Below are positions 1-8,993 of a stretch of 64,000 bases of DNA, one piece after another (within the stretch, counting starts at the first letter, position 1; each line of letters starts with the position of its first letter). Origin of the DNA: Caldithrix sp. (lineage in GTDB: Bacteria > Zhuqueibacterota > Zhuqueibacteria > Thermofontimicrobiales > Sulfurfontimicrobiaceae); the NCBI GenBank assembly GCA_020722815.1, contig DYKB01000001.1:186001-250000 (forward strand), in the 5' to 3' direction. The notes under the pieces are model-generated. The model was given only the letters and a program-made list of their open reading frames with translations, ran no database searches and had not been told where the DNA came from. A program made the position numbers and the translations under genes.

Positions 1-3000
1 TTCGTTAAGCATTTCAATAGCTTTTTTATTATCACCCAGCGCGTGATAGGTCATTCCCATCTGATGTAATGAAATGGCGGTTTCTTCCAGATCTCCCTTC
101 TCCGCAGAAATCGTATAACTTTTTTCGTAATGCTCCAGGGCTGCCGAATGATCGCCTTTTAAAAACAGAACATTTCCTAACTCATGCAAGGTATCGGCAT
201 AGGCTTCGAGATCATTTAATGCCTGGGAAATATTCTTGCTCTCATTAAATTTTTCAATTGCCTCGACATAATTTTTTTGGTCGGTATGTAACATCCCAAG
301 TTGATGGAGAATTTTGGCCGACAGGCGTTGATCTTCCAATTCAATTGATAAGGCCAATGCTTCGACATAAAAATTCAGGGCGGCTTTAAAGTTATTTTCA
401 AGATAGGTGATATTACCCAGTTTATGTAAAATTACCGGCTTTTGCTCTGTTTGCTGATAGAATAGCGATTTTTCATAAAATTGTTTCGACTTATTATATT
501 CTTTGGTTTTATAATAGATTTCTGCAATTTGAAAATAGATTTCGCCCAGGGTGGAAATTTCTTTTAATTGTTCAAAGTGCTGTGCACTATTGATAAAATA
601 ACGAATGGCATCTGAAAAAGAGCTTCGTTTGAGATAATAAGCTGCCAATTGTTGAAGGGCTTTCGCTTTATCCAATGAAACCGGGAGATTTTCAACCCAG
701 TGCTGAATTTTTTCAAATAATTTTTTATGAATTTCCATTTGATTATCTTCATTCGTTAAAAAACTGAGTATTGAAAGCAATAATTGATTTGATAGACTGC
801 GCTGTTCCATCAGCCAATCTTCCAGTAATAACAGCAGTAAATTTTGATGGTTGGTCTGGAAGAGCGTTTGGAGCAATTTTTCGCCGATCATTTCAGCTTT
901 TTGTTGATTACCGGCTTCGAGATAATAAATACGGGCATCAATCCAATCCCAAAGTTGATTTTCCCGATGTGCCGCGTCCTCATAATACTCCGCGGCGCGA
1001 TTCAGCGTTGCTGCTTTTTGTTGATCTAACTCAGCTTGATGTTTTGCCATAAAGTATTCGCGAAACTCTTTTTGGACTTTAAAGGCTATTTCGGTTTTCT
1101 TTTCAGATGAAGAAATAAATTCCTGAATAATCAAACCACTGTGTACCAATTCTTCAATATAGCTTGAGACGATTTTATAATTTGTACTTCGCGCCTGATA
1201 AATGAAATATATTAAATCCAGTGGATGTGGCTCACGCAAGGTACTGCAGGTCAATAGCAAGTCCCTGACATCTTCACTCAATAATCCATCGATAAAGTCA
1301 AAAATTTCATTTCGAATTTCGGTGAGCGATTTTGAAGAAAATTTTTCCGACCAATCGCGAATCAGATGTAATTCAGCAGCATATTTGATTAATTTCATCC
1401 AGGCTGGAAATTGACCAATCTGTTCCTGAATGCGAAAGAGTTCTGGAACAGTTGGATTGGATGCACTTTCCAATTCTTCCGGATAATTTAAAGCCTCATT
1501 ATAAAGAATATCCAGATTATTTTCTGAAGCCAGCAAAAAGTTATAGACCTGATCGAATTCAAAAGGCTTCAATTCCAGAAAATTAATTAAATTCCCAAAT
1601 TCCTGAAATGCCGCGATGGGTTCATGGCTGGTAAAGATCACTTTGGTATTTTGATGAATGCCGGAAATCAGTACCCGAATTAAATTGAGTAAACTGTTTT
1701 TAACGTGCGTATAGGTTCCATTATCAGTCAGAATATCCAAATCTTCAAAAATTAAAAGCAAAGAATTTTTATTTAAAGCTTCCAGCAACCACTCGGTCTG
1801 TTTGGCTGGTTCATTCAAATGAAGGGAATCCAGCTTTGAATTATAAAATTCGGATTTATTTACCGACGCTGCCAGGTGTGAAATAATTTTATGGGGATAT
1901 TGATAATCGTGAATATTAAATTTTTGGATATTCAAAAAATTTGATTGTAATTTCAATATTAGTTGATTGATGAATTCACTTTTACCAATTCCGGAATTAC
2001 CCCATAAATAGATACCGACTTTTTTCTCATGAAATAAATTTTTTTGCGAAGTAGCAAGTTCCTTTTTTCGGATCAGATTTTCCGTGGATTGTTGATAGAA
2101 ATCCCAGATTCGGGCCACCGAATCACTGTTGGCAGCATTTAAATTTCTGGTAACTGCATAATAATTAACGGAATTGGGATCATTCAGGAACATCACCGGC
2201 TTTAATGTTTCAATGGCCGGATTGACTTTTAGCGCTTTCATTTTGGCCTGGAAAATAGCAAAGTCGATTGGCATTTTATTCAATAACGCGACAATCAATT
2301 CCTCAAAAAAGAGTAAATTCAATTTATCCGGAAACAAAACCACGGCTGGAATGTTATGTTCAGCGGTTTCATTCCCGGCCTGGATTAACGCTGGATACTC
2401 AAATTCTACCTGATTTGCCAGACCACCCAGGATAAGTAATCGTACCGAGAGTAATGATGATTTAATGGCTTTAAAAAAGTTGAAATTAAAAATGTCTTTA
2501 TTATAAATAATTTTATTACTTTCTGGAATTGTACTCCACAAAATATGTGGTTTGAAATAGGTGATAAATTCCTCAACCTGCTGTGTTGTTGGTTCATACA
2601 GTACATCGATTTGCATCTCTTTTTTGGGAAGATATTTGAAAATCGACATTAAATAGCCCGCAAAAATATCTTTGGAAAATTCTTTGCGCTTTTGAACTGT
2701 TTGCTTGTGAACAATGAAAAGAATTCTTAATGGTGCCATTACCGGCGAAGAAGTGAAACGAATAATACCCTCAGGAAGCCGGGAAATTGAAATTAAGCTA
2801 TCCTCGCCCAGAAAATTTTCACGGTCATGAAGCAATTCCCATTGAATATTGGAAAATTCTTTATGTCCGGTTTGATAGCGCATTCGAATACGTGAGAAAA
2901 GCTGTTTTTCTTTATTCAGTTTAATGGACTCTTCAAAAGATTTCCCAAATTCATCCTGAAAAAGTAATTGATATAATTCAGAACCATACTTTTTTTGTTC

Positions 3001-3177
3001 GGCGGGATCAATTGAAAAATTTTTTGTTTTTACTAATTTTTCATGATTTAACAGAAAAGGTTTAATTTCAAAAAATCTACCTGAATGAACCTGGTCCGGG
3101 GCTTCTCCACGGTAAATATACGCTTGATTTTGAGTGGTTTTGATAACATGTAAATCAATATCTTGATAATCGAGCAT
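1..3177 (-). CDS. CHAT-like / P-loop NTPase / TPR protein, partial (C-terminus beyond window)
   Basis: A single open frame runs from ATG at 3177 off the left edge (1059 codons visible, no stop). Residues about 60-370 resemble a CHAT (caspase-like) domain: an 'IQWELLHDREN' segment, then 'PLRILFIV', and later 'ALIQAGNETAEHNIPAVV', which matches the usual 'gAxaVvg' stretch. The expected catalytic positions are not conserved: 'HILWSTIPES' stands where H-x-S-GHG is usual, and 'LLILGGLANQ' where the NACxS cysteine is usual. Residues 393-400 are a Walker A (GNSGIGKS) and 473-483 a Walker B (LLLIFEDLDIL), as in STAND/NACHT-type NTPases. From about residue 830 to the edge the sequence is TPR-like ('ALEHYEKSYTIS', 'AIRYFINSAQHF'). 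Such architectures are typical of signalling or defence scaffolds; the actual function is unknown. It lies 219 bp downstream of the radical SAM gene on the same strand. Confidence 0.75.
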   Translation of the reverse strand, partial: MLDYQDIDLHVIKTTQNQAYIYRGEAPDQVHSGRFFEIKPFLLNHEKLVKTKNFSIDPAEQKKYGSELYQLLFQDEFGKSFEESIKLNKEKQLFSRIRMRYQTGHKEFSNIQWELLHDRENFLGEDSLISISRLPEGIIRFTSSPVMAPLRILFIVHKQTVQKRKEFSKDIFAGYLMSIFKYLPKKEMQIDVLYEPTTQQVEEFITYFKPHILWSTIPESNKIIYNKDIFNFNFFKAIKSSLLSVRLLILGGLANQVEFEYPALIQAGNETAEHNIPAVVLFPDKLNLLFFEELIVALLNKMPIDFAIFQAKMKALKVNPAIETLKPVMFLNDPNSVNYYAVTRNLNAANSDSVARIWDFYQQSTENLIRKKELATSQKNLFHEKKVGIYLWGNSGIGKSEFINQLILKLQSNFLNIQKFNIHDYQYPHKIISHLAASVNKSEFYNSKLDSLHLNEPAKQTEWLLEALNKNSLLLIFEDLDILTDNGTYTHVKNSLLNLIRVLISGIHQNTKVIFTSHEPIAAFQEFGNLINFLELKPFEFDQVYNFLLASENNLDILYNEALNYPEELESASNPTVPELFRIQEQIGQFPAWMKLIKYAAELHLIRDWSEKFSSKSLTEIRNEIFDFIDGLLSEDVRDLLLTCSTLREPHPLDLIYFIYQARSTNYKIVSSYIEELVHSGLIIQEFISSSEKKTEIAFKVQKEFREYFMAKHQAELDQQKAATLNRAAEYYEDAAHRENQLWDWIDARIYYLEAGNQQKAEMIGEKLLQTLFQTNHQNLLLLLLEDWLMEQRSLSNQLLLSILSFLTNEDNQMEIHKKLFEKIQHWVENLPVSLDKAKALQQLAAYYLKRSSFSDAIRYFINSAQHFEQLKEISTLGEIYFQIAEIYYKTKEYNKSKQFYEKSLFYQQTEQKPVILHKLGNITYLENNFKAALNFYVEALALSIELEDQRLSAKILHQLGMLHTDQKNYVEAIEKFNESKNISQALNDLEAYADTLHELGNVLFLKGDHSAALEHYEKSYTISAEKGDLEETAISLHQMGMTYHALGDNKKAIEMLNE

Positions 3178-3302
3178 TTTTCCACCTGCTAATTCTCATG
3201 AAAGTTCTCTATTATAACATCATATTATTTTTAATTTTGCAATTTTTATGCCCTGTCATCGAAAATTACGATTATCTAAAAAAGTAGCAGGTTGTTGAGG
3301 GG

Positions 3303-3334
3303 CATCCCAAAAAGCAAGAAAAATTTTCGGGATG
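3303..3334. repeat. small inverted repeat, possible REP-like hairpin
   Basis: CATCCC (3303-3308) pairs with GGGATG (3329-3334), and an inner AAAA/TTTT pairing extends the stem with one bulge. It lies in the 219 bp gap between the radical SAM gene and the CHAT-like gene. It may be a dispersed intergenic repeat or a weak transcription stop for the radical SAM gene. A single copy in one window cannot decide. Confidence 0.3.
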
Positions 3335-3396
3335 ACTTGAATTTGTATCATCCGGGTGCAGTTGATTTGAGGGTTGTATCAGTGAAAGACGGAAAT

Positions 3397-4377
3397 TTAG
3401 TATTCACGATGGGAAGTTTCAAATTTAATATTGCCTTTAAACGGTCGATTTTGGGTAAAATCTGGCAGAAAAAGTGGATTTTCAGAAGATTCACTCTTTT
3501 GGGCTGGAAATTGAACGAATAAATTTTTGAAACCTAAATTTTGGGTATATTCATAAACTTTATTAAATTCCTGAGAGGTGATTTTTCGATTCAATTCGGT
3601 AAATTTTTGACGCTGAATTGGCGTAAATTGTGACATTAAACTGATTGGTAAATCAGCACCAAATTCAATAAATAAACTCGTTAGTGCATCGATTGAATTT
3701 TGTACCTGTCCTGGCAAAATCAGGTGACGAATCAAAACTCCCTGCCGGGCAATTTCTTCTTTTTTGGAATCGATAAAAAAGGTATTTAGAAAGCCTTTTT
3801 GTTTAATCATCTCTTCGATGGCTGTCAGTGCAACCTGGGGATAATCGTTTGCATGGGAATATTTTTGCGCCAGTTGTGAATCGCTGTATTTAAAATCCGG
3901 CAAATAGATATCAGCATAATCTTCAATCATTTTTAAAGATTGGACATTTTGATAGCCGGATAGATTGAAAACTGTCGGAAGTGTTATTGACTCATTTCGT
4001 AATTGCTGCACGATTTCAACACAATAGGGAAAAAAATGATCGGGGGTGACAAAATTAATATTGTGAATTTGTTGCTGGTTCATGAGGATTCTTAGTTTTT
4101 GAACGGCCTCACTGACGGATATCGCGCTGCCGAGACCTTCCTGTGAGATCTGAAAATTCTGGCAGAAGTTACATCTCAATGAACAGCCGGTAAAAAATAC
4201 CGTTCCGGAGCCATTTACTCCCGAAATCGGTGGTTCTTCACCGAAATGCGCTTCAATAGCCGCAATTCGCAATTGGGTGGTTTCACCACAATAGCCACGT
4301 TCCCCGCGTGTTCTATCGATGCGACAATTTCGGGGGCAAAGCTGGCAATTTTTGAAGGCATCAAAATTTTTTATCAT
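3397..4377 (-). CDS. PflX-type radical SAM protein (pyruvate formate-lyase activating enzyme homologue)
   Basis: A 326-residue protein with two cysteine clusters. An N-terminal cluster C11-x2-C14-x3-C18-x11-C30 is followed by the radical SAM motif C65-x3-C69-x2-C72 in 'FFTGCSLRCNFCQN', which would bind the 4Fe-4S cluster that cleaves S-adenosylmethionine. Later segments such as 'YLPDFKYSDSQLAQKYS' and 'RHLILPGQ' match the COG1313/PflX family. No glycyl-radical enzyme partner is visible nearby, so the substrate is unknown. The start overlaps the end of the upstream helicase gene by 17 bases, so the two are probably co-transcribed and translationally coupled. The product should be cytoplasmic. 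Confidence 0.85.
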   Translation of the reverse strand: MIKNFDAFKNCQLCPRNCRIDRTRGERGYCGETTQLRIAAIEAHFGEEPPISGVNGSGTVFFTGCSLRCNFCQNFQISQEGLGSAISVSEAVQKLRILMNQQQIHNINFVTPDHFFPYCVEIVQQLRNESITLPTVFNLSGYQNVQSLKMIEDYADIYLPDFKYSDSQLAQKYSHANDYPQVALTAIEEMIKQKGFLNTFFIDSKKEEIARQGVLIRHLILPGQVQNSIDALTSLFIEFGADLPISLMSQFTPIQRQKFTELNRKITSQEFNKVYEYTQNLGFKNLFVQFPAQKSESSENPLFLPDFTQNRPFKGNIKFETSHREY

Positions 4378-6901
4378 ATTTAAAAAATTCAGTTAAAGCA
4401 TTAAAAACCTGTTCTGTCGTTCCGCTCACGATTCGACATTCCGGTAGGGATTCAATAAAGATTTTACCATAATACATTTCGATTACTCTTTTATCAAAGA
4501 TGATAACGGAACCCCGATCGGATTTGCTCCGGATAAGTCGCCCAAAGCCCTGTTTAAATTTGATTGTCGCCTGCGGAACAGTATATTCCATAAAAGCATT
4601 GCCGCCACGTTTGGAAATGGATTCGACACGGGCTTCGATGATTGGCTCAGTTGGTACTTTAAATGGCAATTTGGTAATAATCACCGATTCCAGCGCTTTT
4701 CCCTGAACATCGACCCCTTCCCAGAAACTATCCGTGCCAAACAACGCTGAATTGGGAACGTTTCGAAATCTTTCAAGTAACTGGTGCCGATTTTCAGAAC
4801 CCTGTTTTATCGCTGGAATGCCTTCGTTTCTTAATAAATCCTCAAGCTGTTGGTATATCAAATTTAACAACCCATAAGACGTAAAAAGAACAAACGCACT
4901 TCCTCTTGAAATTTTTAGCGCCTGAAAAATGAGTTCTTTAAGTTTCCCAGAAAAAGATGGATGTGATGGAAGCGGAATATCCAGTGGAATAATGATAACC
5001 GCTTGCTTCTTATAATTAAATGGTGCGGGTAAGATTAATTCTAATCGTCGTATTTTGTTCACCAAATTTAATCCCAATCGATTTTCAAGATAATCGAATT
5101 GGCTTAGATTTGGAATTCCTTTTACCGTCAAAGTGGCGGAAGTGAGAACAATGGTTTTAAAAATATCATAAATTGTGCTTTTGAGTAGTTCGGCAACTTC
5201 GAGTGGGGAGGAATGCAGCCGGACCAGATGGTGAACATTTCGCGCCACCGCCTCAATCCAGCGTACATTCTCATTGTCTTTTTTAAACAGTACTTGCTCA
5301 ATTGTATTCGCAGCTTCTGATAAACGAGCTGAACGGGCATCGATTTCAACCTGGAGTGATAAAAGCTTTTCGTCCCGCGATGCCTCAATCATATCCAGCA
5401 ATTTTATTAATGCAGCAACCTGATTTGTAAATAGCCGCAAGCTCGTGATAAAATTTCTGGCAGCTTCCAACACCAAAGTCCGCCAGGCTTGATTAAGTTG
5501 AATGGCTTCAGTCAGGCGAAATTTTGATTCACCAAATTCATTTTCGTCCTTTTCTTTGACAATTTGATAAATCGCTTCCATCATTTCTGAGTTAAGAACA
5601 TCCAATTCTTCAATGGCAGGAATTAATTTATACTGCACAAGTTCGCGTATTTGATGGGTATATGTTGATGAAAATTTTTTATTTCCGGCTATTTTACTCA
5701 AAAGAACCGGCAGTAATCCCTTTTGCTGCCCCTTGATATGACGGAATAAATGACTGAGCATTCGGGCGATTCCCAACCGGGTAATTCCTGAACCAAAATA
5801 ATTCGTGGCGACATCTTCCACATGATGCGCTTCATCCAGAATGAGCCGATTATAAGTTGGCAAGACCGCCATTTCTCCACCCGCCTGCCGAACGGACAGA
5901 TCGGCAAAGAGGAGATGATGGTTGACAACTAAAATATCGGCATAAATTGCTTCGCGCCGGGCGCGATTCACAAAACACGCTTTAAAGTGGGGACATTTGG
6001 AGCGAATACAGGTATCGCTATCTGCCGCGATTTTTTCCCAGATATAACTGGCAGGAAGAAAATTGAGATCAGATTTACTGCCATCTTTCGAGTGTCGGGC
6101 CCATTCAATGAGTTCCAGTAATTCTTCTTTTTCATTCTCCTCAGCCAATAAGCCAATGTCTGAATAAACCTCCTCCACTTTTCGCAGGCAGGCGTAATTA
6201 CTTCGGCCTTTCACCAGCACGGCTTTAAATTTGACATCCAGCACATCCTGTAAAAGCGGAATATCTTTTTTAATTAATTGTTCCTGTAAATTGATGGTAT
6301 TGGTTGAGATGGCACAACGTTCTTTATTTTTAACGGCCCAATAAATAGCCGGAATGAGATAGGCCATGGTTTTTCCCACACCGGTGCCTGCTTCGATGAT
6401 CGCTATTTTGTTTTCATTAAAGGCGTCACAAATTGTCAGCACCATTTTAATCTGTTGGGGCCGAAATTCAAATCCCCCCAGAAGCTTTGAAATTTTTCCA
6501 CCCGGCGTAAGCAATTCGGAGAGTAACTCACCATCGAGATAATTAATTTCTTCGCTCACTAGTGCTTCTACAACAACATAAATTTCGGTGACATCATTAT
6601 TTAAAATATAAAAACCGACACCATTATTGCCAAGTTGGGTCGCGACGGCAATATCAGCCTGAGATGGCTCCAATAGTCCTGAAGGATGATTATGCATGAC
6701 CACGTCACCATATTTGGCGACATGTAAAATTGCCGGAACGGAAGTTTCATTACCTCTGGCAAAAATTTCCACATCTTCGACAACCCGTTGGTGGTTTGTA
6801 TGGCCAACCAGGTAAACTTCATGCCCACCAGTTTCCATGATATATTCGCGAATCGAATCGATAGCGGGATGTGTTATATATTTTGCGGGCTTTGTTGTCA
6901 T
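4361..6901 (-). CDS. JAMM (RadC/JAB-like) domain fused to DinG-family helicase
   Basis: Read from the ATG at 6901 (a TTG at 6910 is also in frame), the protein has 846 residues. Residues 1-115 form a JAB/RadC-like domain with the full JAMM ligand set: E28, H70-x-H72 and D83 in 'HNHPSGLLEPSQAD'. The rest is a DinG/XPD-type superfamily 2 helicase: Walker A EAGTGVGKT at 170-178, an iron-sulfur cysteine set ('YACL', then 'CIRSKCPHFKAC'), a DEAH box in 'LILDEAHHVED', and C-terminal motifs 'FGTDSFWEGVDVQG' and 'QGFGRLIRS'. In some Firmicutes DinG carries an N-terminal exonuclease instead; here a putative metallo-domain occupies that position. It is likely a DNA-repair or replication-conflict helicase. 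It heads the operon with the radical SAM gene. Confidence 0.88.
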   Translation of the reverse strand: MTTKPAKYITHPAIDSIREYIMETGGHEVYLVGHTNHQRVVEDVEIFARGNETSVPAILHVAKYGDVVMHNHPSGLLEPSQADIAVATQLGNNGVGFYILNNDVTEIYVVVEALVSEEINYLDGELLSELLTPGGKISKLLGGFEFRPQQIKMVLTICDAFNENKIAIIEAGTGVGKTMAYLIPAIYWAVKNKERCAISTNTINLQEQLIKKDIPLLQDVLDVKFKAVLVKGRSNYACLRKVEEVYSDIGLLAEENEKEELLELIEWARHSKDGSKSDLNFLPASYIWEKIAADSDTCIRSKCPHFKACFVNRARREAIYADILVVNHHLLFADLSVRQAGGEMAVLPTYNRLILDEAHHVEDVATNYFGSGITRLGIARMLSHLFRHIKGQQKGLLPVLLSKIAGNKKFSSTYTHQIRELVQYKLIPAIEELDVLNSEMMEAIYQIVKEKDENEFGESKFRLTEAIQLNQAWRTLVLEAARNFITSLRLFTNQVAALIKLLDMIEASRDEKLLSLQVEIDARSARLSEAANTIEQVLFKKDNENVRWIEAVARNVHHLVRLHSSPLEVAELLKSTIYDIFKTIVLTSATLTVKGIPNLSQFDYLENRLGLNLVNKIRRLELILPAPFNYKKQAVIIIPLDIPLPSHPSFSGKLKELIFQALKISRGSAFVLFTSYGLLNLIYQQLEDLLRNEGIPAIKQGSENRHQLLERFRNVPNSALFGTDSFWEGVDVQGKALESVIITKLPFKVPTEPIIEARVESISKRGGNAFMEYTVPQATIKFKQGFGRLIRSKSDRGSVIIFDKRVIEMYYGKIFIESLPECRIVSGTTEQVFNALTEFFKYDKKF

Positions 6902-7142
6902 TTTATCCAACTAGAAGTTAAAATATTTCTTGCGATTTCAAGCGCATTCATCATTCAAGAATTGAATTTTGATAATTGCTGATGCACTATTCAATGAATG
7001 AGGCATTGGGTAATTGTACATTAACCAGAAAATATACTACTTTAAAATTTTAAATGCAATTATAATTATTATCAAACTGGAATTCGCACCTGACAATCTG
7101 ATAATAAAGAACTCACAAATTTTGTAGACTCAAATAAAAATC

Positions 7143-7171
7143 TTGACAATTCTTTAATAAAATAGTATAAT
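7143..7171 (+). promoter_or_regulatory. sigma-70-like promoter with consensus boxes
   Basis: TTGACA (7143-7148) and TATAAT (7166-7171) are both exact consensus and are separated by exactly 17 bp. It reads towards the membrane-protein gene starting at 7394 and would give a 5' leader of roughly 215 nt. The remainder of the gene-free stretch 6902-7142 shows nothing recognisable. Confidence 0.7.
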
Positions 7172-7201
7172 ATTGCGTTGAAAAATGAGTGTATTCAAAC
7201 G

Positions 7202-7282
7202 GTGAGATATGAAATCTAAAAACATTATTTAGATAAGTATTTGTTTTTTAATGCTTTATTTTTAATAATGTATAAATCTCAC
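7202..7282 (+). promoter_or_regulatory. structured 5' leader of the 7394 gene
   Basis: Two nested perfect pairings lie just downstream of the strong promoter. GTGAGAT (7202-7208) can pair with ATCTCAC (7276-7282). Inside it ATCTAAA (7214-7220) can pair with TTTAGAT (7228-7234). It matches no riboswitch family I know. It may only stabilise the messenger. Confidence 0.3.
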
Positions 7283-7393
7283 TCGCTTTTCATCCGGATG
7301 AATTTTTCATTTTAATCCCAAGAAAAATTCCTTTTCATAGCATATAAATTGGCAACGGAATTCTTGGTTGAAGTATTAATCCAGGGATCGAAA

Positions 7394-8707
7394 ATGTATA
7401 AATTTAATCTTCATAATTTCGCTCCTTTTTTGATATTGTTGTTGTTCGGCGCTGAAAATTTATCCGGCGCCGATCTCAAAATAACGCCTCCATATTTGTA
7501 TTTTACAGGAGAAACAGGTTCCCTTGTTAACCGAACCCTTTTTCTGGAAGTCGATTCTTCAATTCATTTGACTTTTATTCCGCTGGATCTCATTGGTTCA
7601 GATGAAAATGAAATTTTTCCTGCTTCATCAATAAAATTAGATAATCGGCCTGATTCTTTTTTGATTCATCACTCGCAACCGCTGGTAGTTCAGATTGATT
7701 TGCATCAAATTGTACCAGGTGAATATCATGGTCCGATATTGATTCGCACCCCAAAAGGGTCGCATCCAATTCCGGTTAAAATTCGAGTCAAAGACTCCAT
7801 CTCTTTCCCGATTTTAGTTTATATCATTGGTATCATTTTGGGGCTGGCTGTCCTATTTTTTTATGGACAGCAAAGCGCGCGTGATAAAATTTTAATCCGT
7901 TCAGGAGAAATCAGGTCGGTAATTAAAACTGAATCTGAATTAATTCCTCCCTTTCGCGAGCAAATTGATGCTTATCAGGATGAAATCGAATCATTGATAC
8001 ATTCTGAAAATTGGGACGAGGCGAATCATTTCGTCACGATAATCGAGACTCTCTGGAACCGGTGGCGGCAGGGAAGATCCGATTGGATTGTTTTATTCCA
8101 GTATCATCTGGGATTAAAACAGAAAATTGAAAATTTAAACTTAAATCGTCGTTCATTATTTTTAATAAAAACGGCTCAGATTGTGGATGAGGTGATCAAA
8201 AACGCACCACATCTGGAAAATTCCGCCGTCCTGGCTGAAAAATTGGCTAATGTATCTCAACAATTGAATTTTTTTATTCAGTTACAAAATGAGATTGAAG
8301 AGTTAAATCGACTTCGGAGTGATATACCAGGAGAATTTGGTGAACCCTGGCGCGCAAAGATTCTTGAGCTTCAGCAACAACTCGATAGTTTGGAGCCTTT
8401 AGCGCAAATTAACCATGAAAATTTACAGGATGAGATAAAGAATACATCCCGCGAATTAAAAAAATTGGTGCATCAACATGGCTTAAAGGTCATTAACCGC
8501 AATCATCAGGCAGAAATGACTTCGAGTCGTTTGATGAATCGTGTTCCCCCTTTAATATCGAAAAATTTTTCCCCTGTTAAAAATAAATCTGCTAAGTATC
8601 AGAAAATATTTAAATATATTCTGCTTTTCTTGCTTGGACTTTTATTCGGGAGTATTGGCTTTTATCAATTTTATATCGTCCACCCGACATTTGGTGCGAA
8701 TTTCTGA
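7394..8707 (+). CDS. membrane protein with extracytoplasmic N-terminal domain and internal coiled coil, unknown function
   Basis: I do not recognise the family. Start ATG at 7394 is chosen because an AGGGA ribosome-binding site lies six bases upstream; an in-frame ATG at 7349 has none. From 7394 the protein has 437 residues: a signal peptide (ending near 'LSGA'), a beta-rich extracytoplasmic domain of about 115 residues, a membrane helix ('ILVYIIGIILGLAVLFF'), a long charged helical region of about 230 residues rich in Glu, Gln and Leu that looks coiled, and a last membrane helix ('ILLFLLGLLFGSIGFYQF') near the C-terminus. The helical part would be cytoplasmic. It is a single transcription unit behind the strong promoter at 7143. 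It could be a scaffold or envelope-stress component; no function can be assigned. Confidence 0.75.
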   Translation: MYKFNLHNFAPFLILLLFGAENLSGADLKITPPYLYFTGETGSLVNRTLFLEVDSSIHLTFIPLDLIGSDENEIFPASSIKLDNRPDSFLIHHSQPLVVQIDLHQIVPGEYHGPILIRTPKGSHPIPVKIRVKDSISFPILVYIIGIILGLAVLFFYGQQSARDKILIRSGEIRSVIKTESELIPPFREQIDAYQDEIESLIHSENWDEANHFVTIIETLWNRWRQGRSDWIVLFQYHLGLKQKIENLNLNRRSLFLIKTAQIVDEVIKNAPHLENSAVLAEKLANVSQQLNFFIQLQNEIEELNRLRSDIPGEFGEPWRAKILELQQQLDSLEPLAQINHENLQDEIKNTSRELKKLVHQHGLKVINRNHQAEMTSSRLMNRVPPLISKNFSPVKNKSAKYQKIFKYILLFLLGLLFGSIGFYQFYIVHPTFGANF

Positions 8708-8993
8708 GTTGATTATTTTTCACTTTTTATCTGGGGATTTTGTATAGAAGTCACGATTTCATCAATTATACCGACAATTCGTCGTTGATAATTTTAAAAC
8801 GAGCATGAAAGTTCAATTTATTGAGTTTTTATTGCGTGGGTGATTATTCAGATATTTTATTGAGGGAGGGTAAAGCGATGAGTTTAGGACCATAAAAAAT
8901 TCTGTCCATAATCCAGTCCAAAAAAATTCAGAGGTACATTAAAGTCATGCAAATTGACTGAAAATTTAATCTTCAATAGCAGGAGAACTAAAA

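Noticed and set aside
3292..3522. 76-codon plus-strand frame overlapping the end of the radical SAM gene
   Set aside because: Half of it is antisense to the radical SAM gene and the rest covers the REP-like hairpin; no family resemblance.
8878..8895. Five-codon frame (MSLGP, stop) with a GGGAGGG site upstream of the MFS gene
   Set aside because: Could be a leader peptide, but it has no run of regulatory codons and no attenuator hairpin before the MFS start; too short to call.
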